From positions 1,540,300 through 1,604,299 of the forward strand of contig JAJEKV010000057.1 in the NCBI GenBank assembly GCA_021234155.1: 64,000 bases of DNA, written 5' to 3'. The position numbers were made by a program, and so were the translations under genes. Numbering within the stretch: position 1 is the stretch's first letter; every line of letters begins with the position of its first letter. The DNA comes from Isoetes taiwanensis. Its lineage: Eukaryota > Streptophyta > Lycopodiopsida > Isoetales > Isoetaceae. Below are positions 48,766-59,835 of the stretch, one piece after another. The notes beneath the pieces were generated by a model, which made no database searches, was not told the origin of the DNA, and saw only the letters and a list, made by a program, of their open reading frames with translations.

Positions 48766-50885
48766 AACTTCTGCTGATCCTTGTAGCTCCCATTTGTCAG
48801 CAGCGGTGAGTAAAATGGTTGGGATTCTTAATGAAGTCGGAGGTGTCAATGATCTTCAAGAGGCACTCAAGCATTGGCATCAACCATTGCAACAAGAATT
48901 TGTTCTTTATGTTTTGAAACAAGTTAAATGTCACTCAGTAGCCGTGAACTTTTTTGACTGGGCTGGACATCAAACAGGTTTCAGAACTCTCTAACACAAA
49001 TATATAGTTTTGTTGAACTCTTTTTACTTACGAGGAGGGGTGCATATGAAAGTTCCTTATAGGATCTCTTTTCAAAGATGTCTTCCTGTGGTTATTTAGT
49101 GAATGACTACGTTCATATTGCACTTCTAAGCACCTTGCAGAAGCATGGTCATATTACGAAAGCATCATCGTTGTTCAAGAACCTGCTCGGAAGAGGAATC
49201 AAACCTAATGTTGTACTGGATGTTTTTTGCAAAGAAGGTAAACTTGATGATGCCCTTGTGATATTTGAAGTTATGAGGAGAAATTCTGCAATAGATGTAG
49301 TTTCATATAATACTATAATGAAAGGCCTTTACAGGGCCAGGAAGTCAGAGGATGCATCTAGATATTTCAAAGAGATGCTAGAAAATGGCATTCAACCAAG
49401 CAATATTTCATATGGCATTGTTGATGGTCTCTTGTAGGTGGTAGGAACTGGAGGCTACAACCTCTTGGAAGAGCGCTTCAAAGAGTGGCAGCATCCGACA
49501 TCATCATGTACACTTCCTATCTTGATGGTCTTCAGAGAAACGAACGGAAGTGACTGAGGCTCGAAGTTGTTCGTGGACTTCTTATTTCCGTGGATTCCCT
49601 GGCCGCGTACTTATTATGTGTTGAAATGGATGGCGCTGCAAGAACAACCGAATCTGTTGCCCTCAAGCTACTCGAGGATATAATCGGTAAAGATCCAACT
49701 GTCATCAGGTACTCACAGGTCATCGCCACATTGTGTAAAGGTAATAAACTCATGGAGGCTTTCCATTTTTTCCAGCAAGCAATAAAGGTTGGGTGCTGTC
49801 CTGATATGAAAACCATAACATTGGTCATAAACTGTTTCAGTGAAGCTGAAATGGCAAATGAAGCATACTGGGTATATGAAGCAGCGGTTGATTGTAAGTC
49901 CCATGTCAGTTCTTTCACAACGAACACTCTTATCAGCTGCCTTTGTAGGTCTGGAAGACAGAAGGATGCATTGAACGTTTTTAAGACAATGGCAAATGTG
50001 GGAATAGATCCGTTGCCATTGACCTGTCTGGTTGGGTGTTACGCAAAGCGGAGGATAGGGCAGGCATTCTTCTTGACCAATTAGTTGACACAGGGTCTTT
50101 CCCTGATGTGAATACTTGCAATCTCCTCCTGGATGCATTTTGTAAAGAGAACATGATATGTAAAGCACTGTACCTTTTCAATCAGATGGAGGACTTTCAA
50201 TGTTCCGCAAATGTGATACATATATTATCTGATAATGGAAGCCCTTTAAAAGAAGATTATGAAGCTCAGAATTCTTAGTGCAGATGCTGAATGACACGGC
50301 TTCGATAATGTCACCACTTGCTAATGATGAAGCTACTGCAAGGTAAAGTTGGATAAATTTACTTTACTACTTGATGAGAATGGCAATGAGAGAAATTCTC
50401 TGATATTTATATACATAACATTTTTATTGACACGCGTGAAGTAAATAAACTGAATGTATTGCGGCTTTGGTTGATACAAAAGTGGGTGCACTCGGCGGCC
50501 AGTCACGCCAAACTGTTTAGTGTAGGAATTTGCTGCAAAGAGCATAGGTTATGATATAGTGAACTTGTTGGAAGGAAGATGTTAGAAGACTGTGCTCCTG
50601 ATGTCATCCTTATACAATCCTCATCAGTAGTTCTGTAAAGAAATCAGAATTAGGTGAGCTCAATGAAGAGGAATGCTCAAGAGGGGGTGTGGGCCTGACT
50701 GATTACCTATCCTTGCACTTGGTGGTCTCTGTAAAGCTGGAATGGTCAATATGGCAGAAGAACTTTTGGAAGTAATATGCGCAAATGAATCAATGTCACC
50801 AGATTTGACTATGTTTAAAATAGTTATGTGTGCTTGCAGTATTACAATGGACCAATGAACTCTTTGACAAGATGGTTGTGTAGAG
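48766..50885 (+). pseudogene. P-class pentatricopeptide repeat (PPR) pseudogene
   Basis: Pieces in three frames: 48770-48993 (EFVLYVLKQVKCHSVAVNFF and DWAGHQTGF, the usual pre-repeat region), 49078-49437 (KASSLFKNLLGRGIKPNVV, DDALVIFEVMRRN, DVVSYNTIMKGLYRA), 49590-50060 (YSQVIATLCKGNKLMEAFHF, PDMKTITLVINCFSEAEMAN, TNTLISCLCRSGRQKDAL), 50060-50280 (PDVNTCNLLLDAFCKENM) and about 50715-50830 (GGLCKAGMVNMAEELLE). These are 35-residue P-type repeats. In-frame stops and shifts between pieces show it is not translated as one protein. P-class PPR proteins act in organelle RNA processing. Confidence 0.8.
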
Positions 50886-51654
50886 ATCATCCCGACATAT
50901 CCGCTACCAGACCTTATGGTGCCATGTGATCAAGGGTGGCTGAAGGCCTATGATATGACAAACTGATCTTGCAACTTTGTGCAGTTGAAGACAAGAACTA
51001 GGGCTTATAAAGTAAAATCCTCTGCTGTTCAGTCAAGATCCATGGATGGTACTACCGCGAAACTGTTTAGAATGACTGACTTGGATACTGTTGCAAGAAA
51101 CATGACGTGATGCCTTTTCTGAGCTCTGGTTATAAAGCAGGGGCCTTGGATGTAAAGGCGGGCAGCTATAATCAGAATAATGTCCATCCCATCCTGGAAG
51201 TTGTTATATCCATTTTTAGTGGACCACAACAATAAAATGGAACACATAATAAGCTGCACTAACAATACAAAGCTGCAGATTGGAAATTGCTTTCACCAAC
51301 AATAGAAAGTAAACATTTAATATCTCATAATTGGTTGGACGAAAATGGGTTGCAAAAGGATTTATATCTTATTATAAAACCATGCCACCTTAAATCTTGA
51401 AGAACATTTATAGTACATCCTTTTCAAGAGTATTCTGGTTTTTACTATAGCAGACAGCTTCAATGACGTCACTTAAAAGTGGTTTTGAATTATTTGCTTC
51501 AAGTAATCCACCCACCAAACGCGTGGTTTAATATCCCTCTTCTCTCTCTAGCTCCTTGGGTCACTCCCTCCTCCTGGGATTAGGTACCACACTCTCCTCC
51601 ACCACTAAGTATTGCTTCCAGCCCATTGTTGTATGTTCAACATTCCCTTTGGAT

Positions 51655-51975
51655 TCAGCATTCATGTTGAGCAACACTTCTCTTGCCTATTCTCTCTCTC
51701 CTTTCAGTTTTGCTTAGGGGCCTAAATTGTTGTGCAAAAGGCATTTTAGTCCCATTTGGATTCTAAACATCCATCCTTTTGTCATTCTCTCTGCATATTC
51801 TCTCACTAGGTTTTGTTTCAGGGCACAATTCTTTGTGCTTGACGTTTGATCCCGAGACGACACATTTTTGAGTCGATGGATTCTAAAGTGTCCTTTAGGC
51901 AATACTTCTCTCTTATCTATTCCCTCACTAGGGTTTTTCTTCTAGAGCCCAATTTGTTGTGCCATCTAAAACATC
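51655..51975. repeat. Three degenerate tandem units of about 110 bp
   Basis: Each unit runs GATTC(T/A)... then TATTCTCTC or TATTCCCTC ACTAGG-like sequence, TTTTG/TTTTC, and a phrase like GCC(C/T)AATTTGTTGTGC. Copies start near 51652, 51757 and 51879. Confidence 0.6.
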
Positions 51976-54900
51976 CTTTGAGCAATGCCTCCCTGCTTTA
52001 CTGCACAGACTCACCCCCACACGGATCCATTGTAACCCCGATCCCAGCAGGTCTCCAAACCACCACCGCCCCAACAACCCGGCCTCATGCCCGGACACAC
52101 CCTCCTTTGCTGAAGCTCTGGCATAAAGATTGTGGAGGATTCACTGCTATTATCGCATTATAAACCATCACGGAGGTATGCTAGGGGGTTTATTATATTG
52201 CGTACTTATAATGAGAATTGTTACCATCTATTCCTTATCTAGTGTATATAAGGTATAAAATTATCATGAGTTACCGATAAGAGGGTTTTACGACCTAGAA
52301 TGCAAATGCTCAAAATACATAAATGAATCCCACTAGGAAGCTTGACGTGATGTTGACCATTGTAGGTCCGGTAAACGGGCATCGGCCGAAGCACAAAACA
52401 ACAATTTGAAGGTGAAAATTGGGACAATATTAATAGAATTGCATTACTGATGAAAGAGATATAATCCTGATGCAGGAGTGCTGGAAGACAGTAGTGAACA
52501 AAGTGAGGATTGCAAGATGGAATCTATACGATAGATGGCGGCTCCGTGTAGCAATGACAGGTACCAGATGCTTTTTATCTTTATTCTTTGCGCAACCCAT
52601 GCTGTAGAATGCTTAACGATAACAAAGAGATACAAGATACAAGTTTGGTGGCAAACCTTTTTTTTTAATTTGTGGCTTATTTCATTAGACTTTGCAATTT
52701 AGAATTATAGGCAAATAAACTCAATTTTCAGCTATCGCAAAACAATAAGCACTAATAGCTAATGCATAATCATATGAAAATTCAATATAAAGTATACTTG
52801 CTTAGTACAATCTTTTAACTTCAATGGTATAGCTGCCCGAAATCATTATTTATATAAGTCAAAAGCAGATACTAGATTTATGGTGGTATGAAGCTACATA
52901 ATTGCGCATCCACCTCTCTCTATCTTGATTTAATTCACGCCGGTGAATGTAAATATTTCAGGAAATTCATACATGAATTGGTCGATATTATACAAAAACA
53001 TCTCGATGCGGGGCGAGGGTCTGTTGACGGCACGAGAGCCCGCGTAGCCTCCCCATCCACCACTATGGAAGCCATGACGCGACAACAACGTCGAAGGAAG
53101 AAGAAGATGATGGCATATATCGCCGATGGAAGGCTGAAGATGCGTATGGGATGTGAGTCGGTGGTCAATCCTGGCAGCGCTGGAACCCTTGGTGTGAGAG
53201 ACTTGCAAGAGAATATCATCAGCAATTGAACCTTGTGCTGGTCCACTTATAGAAGACGTAAAGTTATTCTACTCCCTCATTACCCTCTAATACCCACGAC
53301 TACCTATTTCCTCCTTATCCTATTCTTCATTTCTGAAAAATCCCCATGTTGAAATGTGATGGCAGTTGAATTCTCGATGCGCTAACAGGATTGGGAATTC
53401 CCCTTGCTCCTCAATTCCTCCATTTCGAAGGGTATTTTTTAAGGAGGATATGGGCATCGTTTTTTATGTGAAATGTTGAGGCCTATATTCATTGGAACTA
53501 GCCTAGATCAACACTTAGTTTGGATTCCTTATACTTTGCCAAATTCTTTACATTCTCGTCAGATTTTCTCAAATGGGGCTCGTTTAAATTGGATTCCATG
53601 GGATGCGCTCAAATTTCCTGCGCTCAAATTTCCTTACAGAGTAGAGTCTCGTATTTACGTATTCACGAGATGGACCTAAATTCATTTAGGTTGAGTCCTT
53701 TAGGTTAATGGTGTGCATGCAGGATAATAAAGGCAAAATGTACGTTATATCATCTAAGTAAAAAAGGGCACAAAATACATATGTCGTTTAAGTTAAAAAG
53801 GGCCCAAAAAATATAAGTTGTCTCAAAAGAAAAAGCAATGTGTTGCATAGCTCTGACGATGGATTCATAAGCACTGGATTTTATTATCTACCAAAAACTA
53901 AAACCCTAGATGCAAAATATACGTCTGGCAGAATATCTATCAATAAGGTTCCTCCCATTCTTTTGAATATAGTAAAATGATGAAACATGTAGTTCTAATG
54001 AGTGCCCCAGAAAACAAACTGGAAGAAGAATGGTACGTCACTTACTCTAAACGTCAAATCCACGTGAGTTCATAGAAAATGTGTCAAAGAAATGCCGTTG
54101 AATTCTGTTCTATCTTCTTGAGCAACAATTACTGGAATGTAATCATAAAGCTCATAAAAATGACCACCTGCCCAAGATGTTGCAAAGATATAGCTTCCAA
54201 TCAAAAGAACTCAAATTTCATCAATTAAGCTTGCAACCTGCCAAAGCAGCACACGTTGATCCTAGCAACGAATCTGAAGTATGCAGTTCCTCGCATTTCC
54301 TCACAGAAGTTACATTCCCTTAAAAATCCATCCATTAAAATCCTTCGAATGTTTTTGTTTCCGAATTCTCACAAGACATTAATTCATAAGGTTCTATAGC
54401 TCCATATTGAAGAAACAAAAGCATACTCACATTCTTAATTCATCATTTTGCCCAAATGAAATTGCTCTGATTAGTTTTTCAAAATGAGTTATTGCGGTAT
54501 AGACGGCCTCCAATCTGTAAAAATTTTGAACTAAAAATAGTCCAGTTGAATCTGAATAGAAGTGTCACACATCAACAAACATACACCTCCTGCGCAGCAA
54601 CAAAAAATCTTGTATAGTGTGGATCCAATTATGTTTCGGTGAATACAGATCTCTTCATATGAATGCCTTCTGACAATCGCATTTTGTAGTTCTAAATGTA
54701 TCTTTATAGCTAATCAATTCGGCATCCACCTCAAAAATAGAACCTATTGCATACCTCAATTTGGCTTGATGGATAGAGTCACATACTATGATAACAGGGA
54801 CTCCACTTTAGAGACACAAAACTCTCTGCTCTCTCTATCCTTTCCTTGCTCTTTATCTCTTTCGAATCTTGGTTGCTCAACAAAATCAGCTCACTTTCCC

Positions 54901-55331
54901 CTGTCCAAATAATCTGAATAGTCATCCTAGTTGATTACCCACAGGGGCAGAGTAAAGCAGAGGCACCATACATTCATTACTCCACTTTCTACACTTCATC
55001 AAAACTTTCTGCTCTCAACTCCTCGAAGAAAAAGAAGAGCTGGCAGGGGGCAGATGGGCGGCCACTTCATGAGGAGTATGAGGCTGTTTCTTCCATGCAA
55101 CAACCATGCAACCGGACCCAAGCTGAAATAAATACTCCTACATAAAATAGAAGCTATAAAGGCAAGAGCGAGAGGACAGGCCGCATTAGACAGTCTGGAG
55201 TTGGAGCTCGAAGGAAGGGGAAAATGGTGCAAGGTCTTTTGCCAGAAAAGGAAATTGCTGACAGAAAAACATTCCAAAACTGATAGATGATTCCAATTTT
55301 TTTTTTTTTGGCTACTAATCTTATATATAGT

Positions 55332-55348
55332 TAGATAGATAGATAGAT
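55332..55348. repeat. TAGA microsatellite
   Basis: About four tandem TAGA units, preceded by ATATATAG. Confidence 0.85.
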
Positions 55349-55682
55349 GGTATCATCACTTCCCAAACATTTCCCTGTGTGGATTCACTTCCATACACAC
55401 AAGGGGTCGAGAAAGAATAAATTTCTTGTAATTTATAATTTTTCAACGGAAGATGCTAGAAGATATCTCTTCATTCACGATTATGCCGACATACGGGAGC
55501 CCTGTAATATCTACAACATACTGGAGCCCTGTAATATCTACATTGCCTTGTAAGATCTGTCTGGCTGTGAGACGTGTGCAACAGTTGACATAGCATCTTC
55601 AGCTGCATCTTCCTTGCCTCTTCAGCTGCATCTTTTGAAAAGTCCAACAGAAATGTGTACACTGTTATCTCATACTTCATGG

Positions 55683-58600
55683 TTAGAAGCGTGCAAACTG
55701 CCTTTTGTCCATATCTGAACGTTTTCCATACGGATTACCAGCATTAAAAGCATGCCCACTTCCTCTGACTTTTCCATTGCCTGTTTTAGTGCCTTTCTTT
55801 CTGAACTTTGCAGCGCTGCTGTCTATATTTAAATTAACCTTTGGTGGACAATCAAAACCAAATGACGCAGCAACAGCCTGCAAGATGCCTAAGAGTTAAG
55901 CATCAAGCTAATAACATTCTGAAGAGATACTATGCAACTTTTACCTGAAGATTAAGTCGATGAACATTAAAAATATCTTTCATTGCATGAGAGTTATATG
56001 CCAGCAAATATGAACGGTATGCATCTCGAGCTGATTGATGCAAATAATAATTCTTCTCAACAAGTTTTTCCTGATCAAACAGCTCAATCAGTACATAATT
56101 CCGCATCAAAGACACTACCAACTAGCATCTACTCTCATAACTTACCAATTGAGATTGTACATTCGCCAACTTGTTGTCAGGAAATTCATATTCGTTCAGT
56201 GGTACTTTTGCACCCTGCAAACCACAATCCAAAAGATGGAAAAGAGCTGTAAAAGATAAGTATCAGATATAACTAGATCCAAATTTAGGTAACAAAATTG
56301 ATTTTACTCTTTCCTCTTCATTAGCCTCTGAAGTTTATCCAACATGGCTCAAACTGACACCATGCAGACAACATGTCCCAATGATACCGTTACATGCAGT
56401 GCATAGTTAAAAGGCCAATTTTTATTTTGGTTTTTTGAAAATGACTCGCCCTTATAATAACAAGCAAACAGCACTTTAAATAAAGCGTGTCACTAAAATC
56501 GGATCTTCTGCATCAATACTGCAGCAATCCTTAGCTGCTTAGGCAAATGTCTCCTGCAATCCAGTATTCCACCCAGGATCAACCTCAAGGTCCCATATAA
56601 GTCTCTGAAAATTCTAAAGTGTTAACCTGAGATGCACAAAAGATGAGACAACCATATCCGTTAAACAGTAATCACCACTGGAAATAATGGATCTGATGAA
56701 AGTGCAAAACAGGTTCGAACAGTTCAAGTCTCACTGTATATTGGGTTCTTTAGAGAAGACAAAGTTATATAACAAACAAACTAGTATGATAACCTTCATG
56801 CCCCAAGCAAACTTATAAACATTCTCAACAAGACACCGCCTCTATGAATACTACCTTCAAATAGCGAAGGAATCCAACTTCCTCAGGAATTAGAAATAGC
56901 AAAGCCTTGCCCCGTGAACCTTCTCCCCTTGCTGTTCTACCAACTCTATGTATGTATTCCTGTCACACACGATCTCGAAAAGAGTCAGTAGTGCAGGTGT
57001 GCCAAGATTATGTAAACATACGAAATATTACTTTTGGATCGTCTGGGGGATCGTATTGGATGATCCAGTCCTACAAAAAAACAGTAATGTTGCTCATAAA
57101 AACACCAGTCATGAAACAAAGTAACTTGAAATGTCCATGAAATATTCGGATTGCTTCATGGTCTTGAGCTCAAAGGCAGAAGGGCCTACCACAGCGGGAA
57201 TATCAAGGCCACGTGCTGCAACATCAGTACACAGAAGAATGCCTTTCTCAGCATTGCAAAACTCGAAGTACGTGGTAGTGCGCTTTTGCTGCTTTTGCTT
57301 CCCATGAATGTCAAGACATGGAATGTCTATGTAGTTTAAAAGCTCGCCATGATATTTCACCGAGTTGCATGAAGAAAAGAACACCATTACCTGTATCAGT
57401 TAAAGAATTAGAATTGCCAGTGTGAGTCTCATCATATTTTAAAATCGTGCAAAAATATATATCGGATAAAATGTTCAAGGGCGCATTTACATTTGCCTCA
57501 ATTTAAACTTCAAAAACTTGTTTTCAGACACGACGTCTTTAGGTTCGCAAATATTTTAACACAATCTTATCAACACTGGAGTTAAAAAGATTTTGAGGTC
57601 ATTCTAAGTTCCCAATGGGCAAAAAGTAACCCAGTTTTTTCTACCGTTAGCTTAGAATTATTAACTTCACGAATATTTATTTGAAGCATGTTAAATAGGC
57701 TAAAATGAACTGAAGTATCAAGAATCAAATGAACCATTATCAACCCAGTTTTTTTTTCTGACCGTTAGCTTAGATTTACTAACTTCACGAGTATTAACAT
57801 GAAGCATGTTAAATTGGGCAAAATGAACTGAAGTGTCAAAAGCTAAATGAACCATTTAAAAATGTTATTTAGTCTTGAGATAAAGGATAAGCTCGTGTAT
57901 TAAGAAATTCAACAGTCAATTTACCTTTTTCTTTATGTTTTTCTTCAGAAAAGTGAACAAAAGAAGAAAGCGCTTTGCACTTTCAACAACACAATACCCC
58001 TGCTCCAACCCTTCTACTGTAGCCTGCATGAAAGCTGAGTTTTATTGCTGATACTTTAGAGTACAAGTAGCACAAACATAACATGAAGAAAAGCTTCTCT
58101 AACAAAGTGAAGAAGGCCACCTTAGATCTCCCATCATCCACACCAATATATGTCACCTTCTTACTTAATGAAACACGTGCAAGGTCTTCGACCTAGCAGT
58201 CACAAATAGCAAGTTAGGTCACTAAACCAGTGCTACCCATTTGTAACGTAAAGTAAGTCAGCACTCTTTTGCAACCTTAGTAGTCTGAGTTGCTGAGAAA
58301 AGAGCAGTTTGCCGTTCCTGCAGCAAAATAAAATGCATTGAGGCATGATACTGATTTGCCTAAAACTTTTTAAAACAATAGGCTACCTTGGGAAGGATTT
58401 TGATAATCTGTTTCATGTCTTCCTCAAAACCAATTTCCAAGATTCTATCAGCTTCATCAATCACCAAGCACTGGAAGTCACTTAGTAAGCGACTGCTTAT
58501 TTTCTCCAAATGCTCTAAGTAGGAACTGAGGCGAATAAGTCAATTATTGGCTATACCTTTAGATGCTGGAACAAGAAACCTTTTGTATTTTGTAAGTGGT

Positions 58601-59413
58601 CTAAAAGCCGGCCAGGAGTGGCAACAAGTATGTTCACTCCTTTTGCAAGTCGTTCTGCTTCAGCCTTTCGATTGGCACCTCCCATGATTACTCCATGAGT
58701 CTGCTTATGGTATTTCATTAACTCTCTTGTGACGCCGTATATCTGTAAATAGGCTAATTTCTAAGGTCCCTGACTGGTTCTTATTTTTGCATGGTCAATA
58801 AATGCCTTACCTGCATAGCAAGCTCCCTCGTTGGGGAGATGATGATGACACCAGTTCCATTGCGTGGCGTAAAATGAATATGATGTAGAAGCTCAACTGC
58901 TGGCAACAGAAATGCAAGTGTTTTTCCAGAACCAGTTCTTGCTGCTCCAAGAACATCAGATCCTTCCAAAAGGCAAGGAATTGATCTTGCTTGAATCTGC
59001 AAACAAATTTCACGAGACTTCTAGTAAATGTGGTGGCTGCTTCCATACCAGAAACTTAGTCATTGTTAACTACTGTAATTAAAACCATGGCCTGGTATAA
59101 TTTTTCTCTTCCTCTTTTGTTGGTCTCTTGGACCCAATGAAACTAAGGTGAAAGAAAGGAACGGGGAAGCACAAGGACCCACCTCAGTCATATTTTCAAA
59201 GCCCATGTCTTTGATTGCATTCCTAGTTGGCTCTGAGATGCCTGAAAGAGATTCAAACTTGGTACCGCTCATGATACCACCGACAACAGCAGTTTCGCCA
59301 TTTATCAACTTCGCAATCTCCATACTCGGTGAATCTGTATGATCATCTTTTCTCCGTTTTTTGCCTGTTTCTTGCATTCCCTGGTCAGGCTCCATCCTGT
59401 TTTTCTTCCCCAT
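55683..59413 (-). CDS. RH51: DEAD-box RNA helicase, DDX18/Has1 type (RH51/RH27-like), 544 aa, thirteen exons
   Basis: Exons on the minus strand: 59413-59183, 58996-58811, 58742-58557, 58470-58387, 58317-58276, 58192-58121, 58023-57925, 57390-57190, 57070-57032, 56959-56855, 56214-56146, 56070-55945, 55877-55683; 1635 nt, GT-AG throughout. Motifs: Q-motif region ending MTEIQARSIP, ATPase motif I ARTGSGKT (to residue 103), PTRELAMQ (132-139), TPGR, DEAD (206-209), SAT (237-239), ARGLDIP (359-365), HRVGRTAR (384-391). The C-terminal part ([41 protein letters not shown]) is specific to the Has1/DDX18 group, nucleolar helicases needed for 40S and 60S ribosome assembly. All motifs are intact, so the gene is probably functional. 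RH51 versus RH27 cannot be separated here. Confidence 0.95.
57628..57853. repeat. Tandem duplication in intron 7 of the helicase gene
   Basis: Two copies of about 114 bp starting AACCCAGTTTTTT at 57628 and 57742, both containing CCGTTAGCTTAGA, AACTTCACGA, GAAGCATGTTAAAT and AAAATGAACTGAAGT. Wholly inside the intron 57391-57924. Confidence 0.8.
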
Positions 59414-59486
59414 TCCGATAGCTGTAGCAAATACTAAATCAATGCCCGGATACTGAACGATCTCTTTTTTTCCTTAGTTGCTGTCC

Positions 59487-59504
59487 AAACCCTAAACCCT
59501 AAAC
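59487..59504 (-). promoter_or_regulatory. Telo-box in the RH51-like promoter
   Basis: Plus-strand AAACCCTAAACCCTAAAC, 74 bases upstream of the helicase start codon. AAACCCTAA telo-boxes are common in promoters of plant ribosome-biogenesis and translation genes, which suits the gene's role. Confidence 0.7.
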
Positions 59505-59509
59505 ATTAG

Positions 59510-59835
59510 TTTGAGGTCCTGTTAACACCTCGGTCTCCTTTTGCTCTTCTTCAACAATGGTTTTTGTCATATCCTGTTGTTTAGGTTCTGCATTTATCCC
59601 CCTACTCCTTTTCAACAAACTCAACATTTCTGCCGATTAAAACTTTCCTATTTGCAGGGTCATATACCCTATACTCTTTTGAGTGTTCATCATACCCTAC
59701 AAGGTATGTTATAAATGATCTATCATCAAGCTTGAGTCTCTTCTCTTCTGGTACAAGAGTGTAGGTTAGACAACAATGCCCTATATTTGTCATAGCTTGT
59801 AGATTTTCCTGTCCATATTTCTTCTGGATTTTTTC
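59510..59835 (-). mobile_element. Copia polyprotein fragment next to the RH51-like promoter
   Basis: Minus frames read NPEEIWTGKSTSYDK, then LVPEEKRLKLDDRSFI, YLVGYDEHSKEYRVYDPANR and VLIGRNVEFVEKE, the SH3-like region after the integrase, then an acidic linker (TIVEEEQKETEVLTGPQ). About 330 bp, with the ends lost. Its edge is within 6 bp of the telo-box. Confidence 0.8.

Larger units (their letters stand above)
50886..55682. other. Gene-poor region downstream of the RH51-like gene
   Basis: No supported gene. The overlapping frames of 90-113 codons on both strands at 52888-53246 disagree and match no family. A T-run lies at 52660-52667 and another at 55299-55308. The last 300 bases before 55683 hold the 3' untranslated region of the helicase gene. 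Confidence 0.5.

Noticed and set aside
49532-50168. Minus-strand frames of 131-151 codons
   Set aside because: Shadows of the PPR repeats on the plus strand.
52888-53246. Three overlapping frames of 92-113 codons
   Set aside because: Plus and minus frames overlap with no codon preference or family; probably chance openness in a richer G+C patch.
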